DNA of 64,000 nt from Mesorhizobium sp. 131-2-1 (GCF_016756535.1 NZ_AP023247.1:2480501-2544500), one strand, 5' to 3'. Positions 53,601-62,977 are shown, counted from the stretch's first letter. Numbers and translations are program-made. Notes: a model not told the origin generated them from the sequence alone.

Positions 53601-54420
53601 TGCCGCCATGGTTGTCGTCGGCCTTGATGGTGTAGGTGAGGGTCAGCGTCTCGCCGGCGGCCAGGAAGTCGAAAGCCTGCGGCGTCGAGTTGAACGACCA
53701 GCTCAGATTGTGGTTCTCGCTCGCATCGGCCGTCAGCGAGGCCGGCGAGACCGTCAGCATGTTGATGACGGCGGCGCTGTTCAGGCCGCCCGTGGTGCCG
53801 CCGAGCGACACCGAGTCCACGGTCGCGCTCACCGTGTCGGAGACATCGGCATCGTTCACCGTCAGCGTGCCGCTGGCGGTCAGGGGCGCATTGGTCTCGT
53901 TCAGCGAGGCGGCGGCGCTGTCCGTCGTGACCAGATGGATGTCCGGCTTGTCGTTGGTGCCGGTGAATTGGATGGTGGCCGTGGCCCAGCTCAGCGTGCC
54001 GTTGCCGAGCTGGATGGCGTAGGTCACCTTGTCGACAAGGATCTCCCCGGTAGCAAGCGCCTGCAACTTCGCGTCGATATTGGCCGTGCTGTAGTGGATC
54101 GTGCCATCGCTGGCTATCCAGATCTTGGCGCCCAAGTAGCTTGTGTCGGTGGTTCCGGTGGCTCCCGCGCTGTCGGTTGTATATGTGATGTCCTTGGTCA
54201 GCAGCTCCGCCGGGGCATATGTCTTTGTCGCAGTCGAGGCACTGACGGAGTCGTCGATGGAGTAGAGCGTTTTGGCCGCGCCTCCCAGATCATTGGCCAG
54301 CACATTCAGAATCAGGATGCTCGCGGCATCTTCCGAATAGAGGAAGGTGTCGTCCTTCGCCTGCGGTGTATTGGAAAAAGACGTCGTGGTGCCGCCGGCA
54401 CCGGTGACCTGAGTCGCCAT
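47632..54420 (-). CDS. giant VCBS-repeat adhesin, probable type I secretion substrate
   Basis: A 2262-residue secreted repeat protein with no Sec signal peptide. After an N-terminal cap (about 1-150) come nine VCBS/cadherin-like units, each with a [18 protein letters not shown] strand, [21 protein letters not shown] and an [10 protein letters not shown] boundary. The last seven are identical 131-residue copies (about residues 373-1336). Three more divergent modules follow ([29 protein letters not shown]). Near residue 1892 is a single RTX-like motif, [10 protein letters not shown]. The C-terminus is rich in beta-strands and Asp/Gly, as in type I substrates. The ATG follows AAGGGG. The exporter and HlyD genes lie just downstream. 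It is likely a biofilm or host-attachment adhesin. Confidence 0.9.
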   Translation of the reverse strand: MATQVTGAGGTTTSFSNTPQAKDDTFLYSEDAASILILNVLANDLGGAAKTLYSIDDSVSASTATKTYAPAELLTKDITYTTDSAGATGTTDTSYLGAKIWIASDGTIHYSTANIDAKLQALATGEILVDKVTYAIQLGNGTLSWATATIQFTGTNDKPDIHLVTTDSAAASLNETNAPLTASGTLTVNDADVSDTVSATVDSVSLGGTTGGLNSAAVINMLTVSPASLTADASENHNLSWSFNSTPQAFDFLAAGETLTLTYTIKADDNHGGTDTQTVTVTITGTNDAPDIHLVTTDSAAAGLNETNSPLSANGTLTVNDADLSDTVTPSVTLVSPVGPTGGLSNATLLGMLTVAPGPLAANPTDSHNLSWSFNSTPQAFDFLAAGETLTLTYTVKADDGHTGTDTQTVAITITGTNDAPDISVGAADSAAAGLNETNLPLSTSGTLTVNDADLSDTVTPTVDSVALSGVTGSLAQADVIGMLTVSPPSIAANPGDAGNLGWSFNSTPQAFDFLAAGETLTLTYTVKADDGHTGTDTQTVAITITGTNDAPDISVGAADSAAAGLNETNLPLSTSGTLTVNDADLSDTVTPTVDSVALSGVTGSLAQADVIGMLTVSPPSIAANPGDAGNLGWSFNSTPQAFDFLAAGETLTLTYTVKADDGHTGTDTQTVAITITGTNDAPDISVGAADSAAAGLNETNLPLSTSGTLTVNDADLSDTVTPTVDSVALSGVTGSLAQADVIGMLTVSPPSIAANPGDAGNLGWSFNSTPQAFDFLAAGETLTLTYTVKADDGHTGTDTQTVAITITGTNDAPDISVGAADSAAAGLNETNLPLSTSGTLTVNDADLSDTVTPTVDSVALSGVTGSLAQADVIGMLTVSPPSIAANPGDAGNLGWSFNSTPQAFDFLAAGETLTLTYTVKADDGHTGTDTQTVAITITGTNDAPDISVGAADSAAAGLNETNLPLSTSGTLTVNDADLSDTVTPTVDSVALSGVTGSLAQADVIGMLTVSPPSIAANPGDAGNLGWSFNSTPQAFDFLAAGETLTLTYTVKADDGHTGTDTQTVAITITGTNDAPDISVGAADSAAAGLNETNLPLSTSGTLTVNDADLSDTVTPTVDSVALSGVTGSLAQADVIGMLTVSPPSIAANPGDAGNLGWSFNSTPQAFDFLAAGETLTLTYTVKADDGHTGTDTQTVAITITGTNDAPDISVGAADSAAAGLNETNLPLSTSGTLTVNDADLSDTVTPTVDSVALSGVTGSLAQADVIGMLTVSPPSIAANPGDAGNLGWSFNSTPQAFDFLAAGETLTLTYTVKADDGHTGTDTQTVAITITGTNDAPVLDLDANNSSLKTGADYQATFTENGSAVAIADTDVSISDLDNTNATSATITLTNAQASDLLAVNGGLPAGITASSYNSGTGVLTLTGSATLAAYQTALHQIVFSNSGDNPSTTDRSITVVVNDGSANSNTATSTIHVTAVNDAPVLDLDSASAGTSTSINYTVGSAAAAIAPSATVTDVDSPDFNGGSLTVAFTSNGTSADQLTIQNQGVAAGQIGVSGSNVTYGGTIIGTFSGGTNGTNLVVTLNANATQAATQALADHILYSNATSATTTKTVTYTLVDGDGGTDTATATATISVTGGGQAPVVDLNGPGAGNDATASYPSQTTPSSIAGSATISDADSTTLTSLTATLTNRPDDAVGNPKEFLSLTLSASSAATAAGLTVNYDTSTGVLSVSGAATVATYQTILQGLQYADTKTGSHDQTPRVVNVTVSDGTNASVSHSITISVAKPAGIAGEPINLALADPTGSHLPVSVTVAAIPAGWTVDGATHNSDGTWTIQTNDVHSLTVTTPADFAGAMVLDISMTWTNADGTTGSASVADNVEAYAPGSPIFAWSGDDVLTGSSGNDLFVFSQPIGNDTVHSFDAAADQIDLIGYSGFQSFADVQAHMADDANGNAVIALGDGQSIMLDGVHSSALTDGNFVFDQTPVVNNAGTMTISDGALLPLSGTINNSGLISLDSTGGDTLLQLIQHGITLQGGGQIVLSDSVGNVISGTATDVTLTNVDNTISGAGQLGGGSLSLNNQGTIAATGTQALVIDTGDNVTVNSGTLEATGSGGLMITGALANSGLIWANGGNVTIDGQVTGSGSATIGNLSQLEFGEASSINVTFATDAAGILRLDDSFDFSGKIGGMTSDDKIDLGDISFGAGTSAAYQVDQDGSGGTLTVTDGTHNATLHLLGVYDANSFALADDGAGRTVVHLSDFVV
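50411..53308 (-). repeat. tandem array of about 7.4 units of 393 bp within the adhesin gene
   Basis: Units start at regular 393-base steps: the same block is visible at about 50745, 51138, 51531, 51924, 52317, 52710 and 53103. Neighbouring copies look identical at the DNA level over the segments I compared. One difference noted is GGTGAGCG near 50490 where later units read GGTCAGCG. The flanking units at about 53310-54000 encode the same fold but differ in sequence. Copy number in an assembly may be unreliable. Confidence 0.93.
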
Positions 54421-55097
54421 TTCTCACCCCTTGTGTTTAACGACAGACGCCCCCAACGCCTGTCGGCCGTATTGAAAGACCAGCCGCCTTTTTCGAAAAT
54501 GCTGCATGTCCGGCGCAGAGCCCGGCAGATATCGACTATGTCAGCGCACCCGAGGGCCCTGTGACGACGCCCGGCGATGGCCAGCGCAATGCGTGGCCCG
54601 GTCACGGGCGGGCTGTGGCTCAAATGGTGATGGCTGCGGCGGTACTGACCGCCGTGCTGCGTTTCCCCTAGCCCCTTTAGCGTCGCTTAACCCGTTGTTG
54701 CCGGTCGGGGGCTATTTCATTCGACGCTTATATTAGGATATTATTAACCCTGCTGGCGATGAGGCGTCAACATCCTGCTTGCCGAAACAGTTAATATCGC
54801 GGCCGTGTCCGTTCCGGCGCCGCGGGACAGTCGTGCGGTAGCCAACGCATCCTGAATATTCTGCCAAAAGCGCTCATCTTATTCGAGCGGAGACAGTGGA
54901 ATCGCTGGTTTTTCGCTGAGCGGCCAAGAAAGAATTTGGTCGGGAAGCCGTGCAGGCGGCGTTGCTTGCCGAGGTCGGTGAGCCACCGGTGCATCCGGCA
55001 GGCGATCGTAACGCCAGAATCCAGCGCTCGGCGGAGCCTTCGGCATCGGCGAGGGCGTCCGAACGGAAGGCCGACAGGCAGGTTTCCTCGAAATGTT
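54421..55097. other. 677-base non-coding region upstream of the adhesin
   Basis: It lies between the adhesin start and the stop of the IclR gene; both genes read leftwards, so it holds the adhesin promoter. The adhesin ribosome site AAGGGG is just inside it. A markedly A+T-rich stretch at about 54727-54750 (TTATATTAGGATATTATTAA) is the best promoter candidate, though no clean -35/-10 pair is evident. Open frames here are unconvincing in codon use. No RNA gene or repeat was recognised. Confidence 0.5.
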
Positions 55098-55895
55098 CTA
55101 GCTTCCCGCCAGGGACAGGCCGCTGGCGCGTTCGCGCAGCAGGGCCAGCAATTCGTTTCGGCGGGCTTCCGGCGTGTCGACGGGCAGGACGAAGCACAGC
55201 GTCTTGTTGATGGCGCCATGACCGTCGCGGATCGGAGCGGCCATGCACCAGGTGAAGCGGTCGGCCAGGGCGGCGGTCTCGCTGAAGCCCTGCCGGCGCG
55301 CCAGTTCGACATCGGCGAAGAATTCGCCGGGTGCGATGATGCGGCCGTCGGGAAGCTTGTAGTCGTCGGCCGGGATGAAGGCTCCAAGCTCTTCTTGGCT
55401 CATATGGCCGACCAGTAGCCGTCCAGACGCTGTCCATGGAATCGGCACCTCGACACCGACATCACTGGAAATGCGGAAGGGGCCGGGCGAATCCCGGCAA
55501 TCGAGGACGACGTATTTGTTGCCGCGCAGGCCGCACATCTGAACGGTCTCGCCGGTTTCCGCGGCCATCCTGTCCAGCGTCTCGAGGATGCGCCGGTAAT
55601 GCGCGTTGTGATGCGAATAGGCCCAGCCGAACAGGTGCATCGAGCGGCCGAAATAGACGTAGCCCTCGGTGCCGACATTTTCGAGCATCTCGGCTTCGAG
55701 CAGGCTGTTGACGATCTCGTAGGTGGTCGAGCGCGGCGCGCCGATCATCTTGGCGAGATCGCCGACGCGCACCGGCGCGCGGTGCCTGAGCAGCGCCTCG
55801 AGCAGCATGATGACGCGGTCGATGCCGCGGCGGCGCTCGCCGCCTTGCGGTGCCGTGCCGCCCGCTTCGATCAGATCGGTCGCGCTATCGCTCAT
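55098..55895 (-). CDS. IclR-family transcriptional regulator
   Basis: A 265-residue regulator. The N-terminal winged helix-turn-helix (about 22-85; RGIDRVIMLLEALL, VRVGDLAKMIGAPRSTTYEIVNSLLEAEML) is followed by the IclR effector-binding domain (about 95-255; GETVQMCGLRGNKYVVLDC, VEVPIPWTASGRLLVGHM). It diverges from the ABC transporter operon across a 236-base region holding a 42-base nested palindrome, so it is the probable local regulator responding to the imported substrate or a breakdown product. Confidence 0.93.
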   Translation of the reverse strand: MSDSATDLIEAGGTAPQGGERRRGIDRVIMLLEALLRHRAPVRVGDLAKMIGAPRSTTYEIVNSLLEAEMLENVGTEGYVYFGRSMHLFGWAYSHHNAHYRRILETLDRMAAETGETVQMCGLRGNKYVVLDCRDSPGPFRISSDVGVEVPIPWTASGRLLVGHMSQEELGAFIPADDYKLPDGRIIAPGEFFADVELARRQGFSETAALADRFTWCMAAPIRDGHGAINKTLCFVLPVDTPEARRNELLALLRERASGLSLAGS

Positions 55896-55970
55896 TCCAG
55901 CCGCCCAAAATCATTTTCAGTCCTCGTCTCAAGACGCTTGAAAGATGTCAAGGCTCAGTCTAGCATCCCG

Positions 55971-56012
55971 TCTGTCCGATATACAGACACCATGTCTGAA
56001 ATATCGGACAGA
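55971..56012. promoter_or_regulatory. nested palindromic operator between the IclR gene and the ABC operon
   Basis: Outer arms TCTGTCCGATAT (55971-55982) and ATATCGGACAGA (56001-56012) are exact complements. Inner arms CAGAC (55984-55988) and GTCTG (55994-55998) are also complementary around ACCAT. A further half-site CGGACAGA lies at 56022-56029. The element is about 75 bases from the IclR start and 120 from the binding-protein start. It is the likely binding site for the adjacent IclR protein. Confidence 0.75.
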
Positions 56013-56131
56013 TTAACGAGCCGGACAGAGAAGTCCAGACGAAAAAACGGGCGGTTCCGCGATGCGGAAACCGGCGGGTTTTGTCGTCCCGACCCAGCAC
56101 GCCCGGACACAACCACTGAAGGGGAACAGTA

Positions 56132-57184
56132 ATGATGAAATCGTCGTTTTTCGCATCCGCCAGCGCCCTTTGCCTCGGTCTCGTCCTGGCCTTGGGCGTG
56201 GGCTCGCAGGCCAATGCCGCCGCCAAATGCATCAAGGGCGACCGCAAGGCGCCGTACACGATCGGCTGGGCCAACATCTATTCGGTGCCGACCTGGATGA
56301 AGCAGACGCAGGGCACCATCGAGGCCGAGGTCGAGGCGCTGAAGAAGCAGGGGCTGGTCGACAAGCTGGTCGTGACCGACGCCCAGGGCGACGCCAACGT
56401 GCAGATCCAGCAGATCCAGTCGATGATCGATTCCAATGTCGACGCCATCATCCTGATCGCCGGTTCCTCGACCGCGCCGGCGCGCGTGATCGCCGATGCC
56501 TGCGCCAAGGGCATCGCAATCATCAATTTCGACAGCCTCGTCGACACCGACCAGGTGACCGCCAAGGTCAACACCGATTCCTCGCAGTGGGGCGACCAGG
56601 CCGCCAAGTTCCTGATCGACGCCATCGGCGGCAAGGGCAAGATCCTGATCCTCAACGGCCCGGCCGGCGTCTCGGTCAGCGATGATCGCCGCAAGGGCGC
56701 CGATGCCGAGCTCAAGGCCCACCCCGACGTGAAGATCCTGGCCGAGACCAACACGCCCTACAATGTCGCGCCGGCGCAGGAAGCCGTTACCAGCCTGCTG
56801 TTCGCCAATCCCGAGATCGAGGGCATCCTGTCGCTCGGCGGCGCACTATCGGCGGGCGCGGTGCTGGCGCTCGACAAGCAGGGCCGCGACCAGGTGCCGA
56901 TCACCGGCGAGAACGCGCGGCAGTTCCTCGAACTGTGGAAGGAAAAGGGCCTGAAGAGCTGGGCCACCATGCAGCCGAACTGGCTCGGCGCCTTCGCCAC
57001 TTACACCGCCGTCCAGGCGCTTGAGGGCAAGGATGTGCCAGCCTTCGTCAAGATCCCGCTGCCGGTGATCGACAATTCCAACATCGACGAATACCTCGCC
57101 CGGGCCAAGGATTTCCCGGCTGACGGCTACATCTATTCGCCCTACGATGAGGAGCTGTTCAAGAAGCTGCTGGCGCAGAAATAA
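56132..57184 (+). CDS. CUT2-type ABC transporter periplasmic binding protein
   Basis: A 350-residue protein with a Sec signal peptide (ALCLGLVLALGVGSQANAAA) and a type 1 periplasmic-binding fold of the ribose/galactose class: YTIGWANIYSVPTW, DAIILIAGSSTAPARVIADACAKGIAIINFDS, GGKGKILILNGPAGVSVSDDRRKG. AAGGGGA precedes the double ATG. It captures the substrate for the following ATPase and permeases. The substrate is unknown; CUT2 systems import pentoses, hexoses, polyols, autoinducer-2 and nucleoside-like compounds. Confidence 0.92.
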   Translation: MMKSSFFASASALCLGLVLALGVGSQANAAAKCIKGDRKAPYTIGWANIYSVPTWMKQTQGTIEAEVEALKKQGLVDKLVVTDAQGDANVQIQQIQSMIDSNVDAIILIAGSSTAPARVIADACAKGIAIINFDSLVDTDQVTAKVNTDSSQWGDQAAKFLIDAIGGKGKILILNGPAGVSVSDDRRKGADAELKAHPDVKILAETNTPYNVAPAQEAVTSLLFANPEIEGILSLGGALSAGAVLALDKQGRDQVPITGENARQFLELWKEKGLKSWATMQPNWLGAFATYTAVQALEGKDVPAFVKIPLPVIDNSNIDEYLARAKDFPADGYIYSPYDEELFKKLLAQK

Positions 57185-57202
57185 GCCAGAAGGGTTGTAG
57201 CA

Positions 57203-58711
57203 TTGACAACCAGGGCTCCGCTCCTTGCCGCGCGGGGAGTGTCGAAGGCGTTCTTCGGCAACCCCGTCCTGCGCGACGTTTCGATCACTCTCCAGCCGGG
57301 CCGCGTGCATGCGCTGCTCGGCGAGAACGGCGCCGGAAAGTCGACGCTGATCAACCTGCTGTCCGGGGCGCTGCGCCCGGACGGCGGTACGATCGAGGTC
57401 GACGGGCGCGCGGTGGCGCGGATGACGCCGGCGCTGGCGCGGCAGGCCGGCATTGCCGTCGTGCAGCAGGAACTCAGCCTGACGGCAAGCCTGTCGATCG
57501 CCGAGAACATCGGCCTCGGCGCCTATCCGAAGCGATTTGGCCTGGTCGACTACAATGAGCTCGCCGCCCGGGCCAGCGCGGCATGCGACCTGGTCGGGCT
57601 GCATGAGCCGCTGTCGACGCCCGTCGGACATCTGCCGCTCGGGCGCCGCCAGATGGTGGAGATCGCCAAGGCGCTCTACCGCCAGCCGCGCGTGCTCATC
57701 CTCGACGAACCGACCTCGTCGCTGTCGGCGACGGAGACGAAAATACTGACCGATCTGCTGGAGCGGCTGCGCCGGGAAGGCATCGCCATCCTCTACATCT
57801 CGCACCGGCTGAACGAAGTGATGGCGCTCTGCCAGCATGTCACCGTGCTCAAGGACGGCACCTGCACGGCGGACCGCTCGCTCACGGGAACCGATGCCGC
57901 CGGCCTGGTGCGGATGATGGTCGGCCGTGATCCCGGCGATCTTTTTCCCAAGTGGCAGCCTTGCGCGTCGACGGCGACGGCCATCTCGGTCCGCAACTTC
58001 TCGGCCGGCCTGATGCGCGACGTCGATCTCGACGTCAGGCCTGGCGAGGTGCTGGGCATTGGCGGCCTGGTCGGGCAGGGGCAGGAGGATCTGTTGCTCG
58101 GCCTCTACGGCGCCATTCCGGCAAGGACGGCCTCGGCGAGCGTCAACGGCTCGTCGGGCCTGCCCGGCGGCGTGCCGAAGGCCAATGCGTTGGGCCTCGC
58201 CTATGTGCCGGCGGACCGCAAGCGCGAGGGACTGCATCTGATCCATCCGATCATCACCAATATGATGCTGCCTGCCTTCGCGCGGCTGCCGGCGCTGAAG
58301 CTGCGCAGCCGCCAGGGTGAGCGCAAGACGGCAAAGGGCCTTGCAGCGCAGCTCGCCATCAAGGGCGATCTCGAACGGCCGGCGCAGGCGCTGTCCGGCG
58401 GCAACCAGCAGAAGGTCGCGCTGGCGAAGTGGATGCCGCATGATCCGCTGGTGCTTCTGCTCAACGACCCGACGCGCGGCGTCGATGTCGAGACCAAGCG
58501 CGAGATCTATCTGATGCTGCGCGCCTTCGCCGCCGCCGGCAAGGCCGTCGTGCTGCTCAGCTCCGACACGCCGGAGCTGGTGCATCTGTGCGACCGCGTC
58601 GTGGTGGTGCGGGAAGGCCGCATCGCCGCCATGCTCGATCGCGTGGCGCTGAGCGAGGAAGCCATCGTGTCGGCGGCGATGGGCGCCGAGAAGCAGAAGG
58701 TCGCGGCATGA
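57203..58711 (+). CDS. CUT2-type ABC transporter double ATPase
   Basis: A 502-residue protein with two fused ATPase domains, as in RbsA. Domain 1 has Walker A GENGAGKST, a divergent signature LPLGRRQM and Walker B VLILDEPTSS. Domain 2 has a degenerate P-loop (GLVGQGQED, normal for this family), signature LSGGNQQK and LLNDPTRGVD, where most relatives have LDEPTRGVD. The start is TTG (57203) with AGAAGGG at 57188-57194, 8 bases upstream. Its stop overlaps the first permease start as ATGA. Confidence 0.92.
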   Translation: MTTRAPLLAARGVSKAFFGNPVLRDVSITLQPGRVHALLGENGAGKSTLINLLSGALRPDGGTIEVDGRAVARMTPALARQAGIAVVQQELSLTASLSIAENIGLGAYPKRFGLVDYNELAARASAACDLVGLHEPLSTPVGHLPLGRRQMVEIAKALYRQPRVLILDEPTSSLSATETKILTDLLERLRREGIAILYISHRLNEVMALCQHVTVLKDGTCTADRSLTGTDAAGLVRMMVGRDPGDLFPKWQPCASTATAISVRNFSAGLMRDVDLDVRPGEVLGIGGLVGQGQEDLLLGLYGAIPARTASASVNGSSGLPGGVPKANALGLAYVPADRKREGLHLIHPIITNMMLPAFARLPALKLRSRQGERKTAKGLAAQLAIKGDLERPAQALSGGNQQKVALAKWMPHDPLVLLLNDPTRGVDVETKREIYLMLRAFAAAGKAVVLLSSDTPELVHLCDRVVVVREGRIAAMLDRVALSEEAIVSAAMGAEKQKVAA

Positions 58712-59670
58712 GCATTTCTTCCTCCGCAAGACCTGCCGCGCTCTATTGGCCCGTGCAAGCGCGCCGCAACATCGGCGTGCGCAGCCTGTTCGTCGTCGTG
58801 CTCGCATTCCTCATTGCCTATGGAGTGCTGTTTCCCGGCCTGTTCACGGCCTCCGGCTTCGCCAAGTTCACCCAGAGCTGGTTTCCGCTGGCGCTGGTGG
58901 CAATGGCGCAGGCGATCCTCATGCTTACGGGCGGCATCAGCCTGGCGATCGGCGCCGCCGTCAGCCTCGGCGCGGTCATTGCCGCGACCACCATGGCGGG
59001 ACCGCTTGGCGTCGCCGGCGGCGCCGCCGCGGTGGCGCTGGCCGGGCTTGGCATCGGAGCGGTGACCGGCTTCATCGTGGTGCGGCTTCGCCTGCCAGCG
59101 ATCGTGGTCACGCTCGCCGGCTCCTTCATCATCGGAGGCGCCGCGTTGCTGATCCTGCCGCGACCGGGCGGCTCCATTCCGGAGTGGCTGTCCGACCTGC
59201 TGGCCGGCGACACGCCAGCGGCCTTCGTGCTTCTGTTGGGGATCGTCCTGCTGTGGAAACTCTATCTGGCGACCCCGCTGGGATTGAGCCTCTACGCCGC
59301 CGGCGAGAACCCGGTCGGCGCTTACCGTTCCGGCGTGCCGGTCGATATGGCCCGGGTCGCCGCCTATGCGATCAGCGGCCTGCTCTCGACCAGCGCCGGC
59401 CTGTTCGTCGCCGCGCAGACGGGCTCGGGCGATCCGGTGATCGGCAACGCCTTCACGCTCAACTCCATCGCCGCGGCCGTGCTCGGCGGCATCGGTTTCC
59501 TCGGCGGGCAGGGCACGATGCGCGGCGCGCTGGCCGGCAGCCTGCTGCTCAGCCTGATGATCAGCGTCATGTTCTTCCTCGGCTTCACGCCGGTGGCGCA
59601 GTATGTCGCGCAAGGGTTGATCATCATCGGCGCCGTCGCCATCCCGCAATTCCGCAAGGTGCAGCCATGA
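58708..59670 (+). CDS. CUT2-type ABC transporter permease, first
   Basis: A 320-residue integral membrane protein with about 8-10 helices, of the RbsC/BPD_transp_2 family: LTGGISLAIGAAVSLGAV, PAIVVTLAGSFIIGGAALLI, TPLGLSLYAAGENPVGAYRSGV and AAVLGGIGFLGGQGTMRGALAGSLLL. The start overlaps the ATPase stop and the stop overlaps the second permease start, both as ATGA, so all three are coupled. Confidence 0.92.
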   Translation: MSISSSARPAALYWPVQARRNIGVRSLFVVVLAFLIAYGVLFPGLFTASGFAKFTQSWFPLALVAMAQAILMLTGGISLAIGAAVSLGAVIAATTMAGPLGVAGGAAAVALAGLGIGAVTGFIVVRLRLPAIVVTLAGSFIIGGAALLILPRPGGSIPEWLSDLLAGDTPAAFVLLLGIVLLWKLYLATPLGLSLYAAGENPVGAYRSGVPVDMARVAAYAISGLLSTSAGLFVAAQTGSGDPVIGNAFTLNSIAAAVLGGIGFLGGQGTMRGALAGSLLLSLMISVMFFLGFTPVAQYVAQGLIIIGAVAIPQFRKVQP

Positions 59671-60638
59671 CAGCTTGGAACGACAGCGCGGGCGGCAAGC
59701 GCGCCGTGGCGATCCTGAAGAGCCGGCCCTTTCTCACCGTCGCCATCGTCGCGGCGGTCTGGATCGGGGCGAGCTTCGCGTCGCGGGGCTTCGGCGCCTA
59801 TGGCCATTTGCGCTATCTGGTCGAACTCGGCGCCGTCATCGGCCTGGTCGCGGCGGGCCAGACTTTCGTCGTGATCGCCGGCGGCATCGACCTCTCGGTC
59901 GCCGCGATCGTCACCGTCAGCGCCATCAGCCTGCCGCTCTTGTCATGGCAGGCCGATCCGACCGGGCTTGCGCCTGTCCTCGCCGTGCTTGCACTAACCA
60001 CGGTCATCGGCCTGGTCAACGGACTCGGCGTGGCGCTGCTGCGCGTCCACCCGATGATCATGACACTGGCCATGGCGACTTTCCTGCAGGGCCTGCTGAT
60101 CATCATCGCCGGCGGCAGCGCCGTCACCGCCGAAAATCCGCTGGTCCATTGGCTCGGCAATGCGCGCCCGGCAGGTATTCCGGCGGGCATCATCCTGTGG
60201 GTGGTCGTTTCCGCGATCGTGCTGACGGTCATGCACGCGACACCCTTCGGCGCGCGCATCTTCGCCATGGGCGCCAATCCGCTTGCGGCTTCCTTGTCGG
60301 GGGTGCCGATGACGTCGACGACGCTCGCCGTCTATGGCATCAGCGGCTTCACGGCAGGCCTCGCGGGCGTGCTTGTGCTTGGCATGAACGGACAGGGCTA
60401 TGTCGGGATCGGCGATCCGTACCTGCTGGCCTCGATCGCGGCGGTGGTGCTCGGCGGTACGTCCATTCTCGGCGGGCTCGGCACCTATGCCGGCACCATT
60501 CCCGGGGCGATCCTCTTGGTGACCATCACCGCGCTGATCACCGTGGTCAACGCATCGCCCGGCTGGCGCAGCATCCTGTTCGGTTCGCTGATCCTCGGCC
60601 TGCTGCTTCTCTCAGGCCGGGAGCAGGCCCGCCGATGA
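59667..60638 (+). CDS. CUT2-type ABC transporter permease, second
   Basis: A 323-residue RbsC-family permease. It shows VVIAGGIDLSVAAIVTVSAI, HPMIMTLAMATFLQGLLIIIAGG, TPFGARIFAMGANPLAASLSGVPM and AAVVLGGTSILGGLGTYAGTIPGAIL. Two different permeases probably form a heterodimeric channel. Its 3' end overlaps the convergent amidohydrolase gene by 27 bases. Confidence 0.92.
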   Translation: MTAWNDSAGGKRAVAILKSRPFLTVAIVAAVWIGASFASRGFGAYGHLRYLVELGAVIGLVAAGQTFVVIAGGIDLSVAAIVTVSAISLPLLSWQADPTGLAPVLAVLALTTVIGLVNGLGVALLRVHPMIMTLAMATFLQGLLIIIAGGSAVTAENPLVHWLGNARPAGIPAGIILWVVVSAIVLTVMHATPFGARIFAMGANPLAASLSGVPMTSTTLAVYGISGFTAGLAGVLVLGMNGQGYVGIGDPYLLASIAAVVLGGTSILGGLGTYAGTIPGAILLVTITALITVVNASPGWRSILFGSLILGLLLLSGREQARR

Positions 60639-61553
60639 CAATTCGTCCAGCCGGTAGATGCGCTTGGCGTTGCCGAAGAACAGCGCCGTCTGCTCGTCCG
60701 CGGAAAGGCCAGAAGCTATGGCCTTGAAGCTGTTATATACCTCATCGAACGAGGCGTGCAGGCCGGCGACGGGGAAGTCGGAGCCGAACATGGCGCGCTC
60801 GGTGCCGAAACAGTCGATGCAGTGCAGGACGACCGGCCGCAGGCTGTCGAGCGTCCAGTCATGATCGTAGGCGACAAGGTCGGATATCTTGATGGCGACG
60901 TTGTCGCGCTGCGCCAGAAGCCGCAAGGCGTCGTGCCACCCGCGCATGCCGTCCGCGTCACGGTCGATCGGGCTGCCGCAATGGTTGAGGACGAATTGCT
61001 GGTCCGGAAAGGCCGCGGCGAGGCGAGCGGCGTCAGCCAACTGGCGTGGGAACACCATCAGGTCGAAAGAGAGCCCGTGGCGCGCCAGCAGCTTCAGTCC
61101 GGAGCGCCATGCCGGATCGTCCATGATGCCATCGCGCGCGGCAAAGCGGCGCGCCGGGTCGGGATCCCAGCTCAATATGTCGCGCACACCGACGACGCGG
61201 TCGAAGGCGGCATGCGCCTCGATCAGCGCCTGGGCCTCAGGGCCGGCAAGCGGCACGTGCACGACGTAGCGGGCGGCGACGCGTCTCGACTTGTCCAGCG
61301 TCTCCAGCCAGCGCGTCTCGCCGATGCAGTCGTCGGCGGCCCAGCCGGCTTCGACATGGACACTGGCGACGACATCGTGCCTGCCGGCATCGCGCGCATA
61401 GTCGTGCGGCAGATAGTTGCGGCGCAGCGGGCCAAGCTCGCCCAGGCCGCCGCGCTCGCCGGCCGTGGGCGTCAGCCAGGGATGCCGGCCGAGGCCAAGA
61501 TCCCAGAGATGATGATGGGCGTCGATGATCGGTCCGGAGTAGAGGTTTGGCAT
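60612..61553 (-). CDS. COG3618-type TIM-barrel metal-dependent hydrolase
   Basis: A 313-residue amidohydrolase-superfamily protein. The metal-binding HxH is in IDAHHHLWD (His13, His15), followed by a middle His in VHVEAGW, LNHCGSPI, and a catalytic Asp in FGSDFPVAGL near the C-terminus. Related enzymes hydrolyse sugar lactones (fuconolactone) or muconolactone- and pyrone-type rings. It points against the transporter operon but lies between its parts, diverging from the PLP enzyme gene 65 bases away, so it probably serves the same pathway, perhaps opening a lactone or cyclic amide. Confidence 0.85.
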   Translation of the reverse strand: MPNLYSGPIIDAHHHLWDLGLGRHPWLTPTAGERGGLGELGPLRRNYLPHDYARDAGRHDVVASVHVEAGWAADDCIGETRWLETLDKSRRVAARYVVHVPLAGPEAQALIEAHAAFDRVVGVRDILSWDPDPARRFAARDGIMDDPAWRSGLKLLARHGLSFDLMVFPRQLADAARLAAAFPDQQFVLNHCGSPIDRDADGMRGWHDALRLLAQRDNVAIKISDLVAYDHDWTLDSLRPVVLHCIDCFGTERAMFGSDFPVAGLHASFDEVYNSFKAIASGLSADEQTALFFGNAKRIYRLDELSSAGLLPA

Positions 61554-61618
61554 GCGCTTCTCTCAAACGGTGACCGGCACCGGCAATCGGTCTGGAACGG
61601 CGCAAGGGGTAGCATCGG

Positions 61619-62941
61619 ATGAGTGAAAAGGCACCGGCTTCGCCGCTTGTCGCGCATGAAATTTTTCTGCTCGATGACCGCATCCGCGGCGTGCCGCCCG
61701 GCACCTCCGGCCTGGACAGCAGCCTGGTCGGACAGCAGGGCTGGCATCCGGCCGACGGCAGCATGTCGCTGCCGCTGCTGACGCTCGACGAGGCTGCTTT
61801 CGCCTCCAATCGCGAACTCTTCCTGCGCTATGTCCGCGAGCATGGCGCAGAGATCGCGCCGCACGCCAAGACGCCGATGGCGCCGGACCTCGCCCGTTCG
61901 CTGGTCGAGGCCGGCGCGTGGGGCACGACGGTCGCCGACATCAGGCAGGCCACGGTGATGCTGAAGGCCGGGTTGAGGCGGCTGATCATCGCCAACGAGG
62001 TCGGCGGCGCGGGCGGTGCGAACCGGCTCGCGGCGCTCGCCGGCGCCTGGCCGGACGCCGAGCTTCATGTTTTTGCCGACTCGGTCGCCACCGTGAACGC
62101 ACTGGCGCAGGCCTGGCGCGCCAATGCGGCGCTTGCTCCGTTGCGCCTGCTGGTCGAGCTCGGCGCGGCGAGGGCGGGCGCTAGAACGACTGGCGAGGCC
62201 GAGGCGATCGCCGATGCGATCGTAGCGACCGGCGGACGGCTGCTGATTGCCGGTGTCGCGACTTATGAGGGGGCTGCCGCGCAGCCCGATCCGGTGCGTA
62301 CCGACGAGGTCGTGTCGGCGCTGCTGGCGAATGTCGGCGACATGCTCCTCAGGCTCCGCGCCCGCGTCGGCGGCGCTGCGCCATTGATCGCGACGGCCGG
62401 CGGTTCGGTCTTCTTCGACAAGGTGGTCGCGGCGCTTTCGCCCATTGTCGCCAAGGACGGCAATGCGAGGCTGGTGCTACGCAGCGGCGCCATCTTCTTC
62501 CACGATCATGGCGTCTACGACCGATCATTGGGGGCGGTCGATGCCCGCAACGGTTTTACCGTCGATGGCGCCAGCGTTTCGGCGCAGCGCTCGTTCCGCC
62601 CGGCGCTGCGCATCTGGGCCGAGGTGCTGTCGCGGCCGGAACCCGGCCTCGCCATCTGCGGCATGGGGATGCGCGACGTCTCGTTCGACCAGGGTTTCCC
62701 GAAGCCCTTGACGGTCTATCGCGCCGGCGAGCCGCTTGCGGCGCCGCCGAGAGCCGAGGTCATCAAGCTCAACGACCAGCACGCCTTCCTGTCGCTTCAG
62801 CCGGGCGAGGACATCGCCGTCGGCGATGTCGTGGAGTTTGGCATCTCGCACCCTTGTACTTGCCTCGACCGCTACCGCGTCATCTTCGGCGTCGACGAAA
62901 GCGGGCATGTGGCGCACGCCTTCCCCACCTATTTCGGCTGA
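61619..62941 (+). CDS. DSD1/D-threonine-aldolase-like PLP enzyme (D-serine or 3-hydroxyaspartate dehydratase type)
   Basis: A 440-residue fold-type III PLP enzyme. The Schiff-base Lys84 lies in PHAKTPMAPD of the alanine-racemase-like barrel. A C-terminal domain carries the zinc motif His-x-Cys (HPCTC, about 411-413) found in D-serine dehydratases and D-threo-3-hydroxyaspartate dehydratases. Such enzymes remove water from a beta-hydroxy D-amino acid to give an enamine; D-threonine aldolases share the fold but cleave a C-C bond. The start follows AAGGGG. A RidA gene follows 36 bases later, which fits a dehydratase releasing an enamine. Confidence 0.82.
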   Translation: MSEKAPASPLVAHEIFLLDDRIRGVPPGTSGLDSSLVGQQGWHPADGSMSLPLLTLDEAAFASNRELFLRYVREHGAEIAPHAKTPMAPDLARSLVEAGAWGTTVADIRQATVMLKAGLRRLIIANEVGGAGGANRLAALAGAWPDAELHVFADSVATVNALAQAWRANAALAPLRLLVELGAARAGARTTGEAEAIADAIVATGGRLLIAGVATYEGAAAQPDPVRTDEVVSALLANVGDMLLRLRARVGGAAPLIATAGGSVFFDKVVAALSPIVAKDGNARLVLRSGAIFFHDHGVYDRSLGAVDARNGFTVDGASVSAQRSFRPALRIWAEVLSRPEPGLAICGMGMRDVSFDQGFPKPLTVYRAGEPLAAPPRAEVIKLNDQHAFLSLQPGEDIAVGDVVEFGISHPCTCLDRYRVIFGVDESGHVAHAFPTYFG

Positions 62942-62977
62942 CCTGAGCCTCAGAATAGAACTTCGAAAGGATCCGAT

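Noticed and set aside
49999..54564. 1521-codon open frame on the plus strand
   Set aside because: It runs antisense to the adhesin repeats and is itself perfectly repetitive (Arg/Gly/Val-rich). It is a by-product of the 393-bp repeat and high G+C, with no recognisable domain.
54791..55387. Minus-strand frames at the 3' end of the IclR gene
   Set aside because: They overlap IclR in another frame and their extension into 54791-55097 has no ribosome site or recognisable family.
56846..58807. 653-codon minus-strand frame
   Set aside because: It is antisense to the binding protein and ABC ATPase genes; the composition is typical of high-G+C shadow frames.
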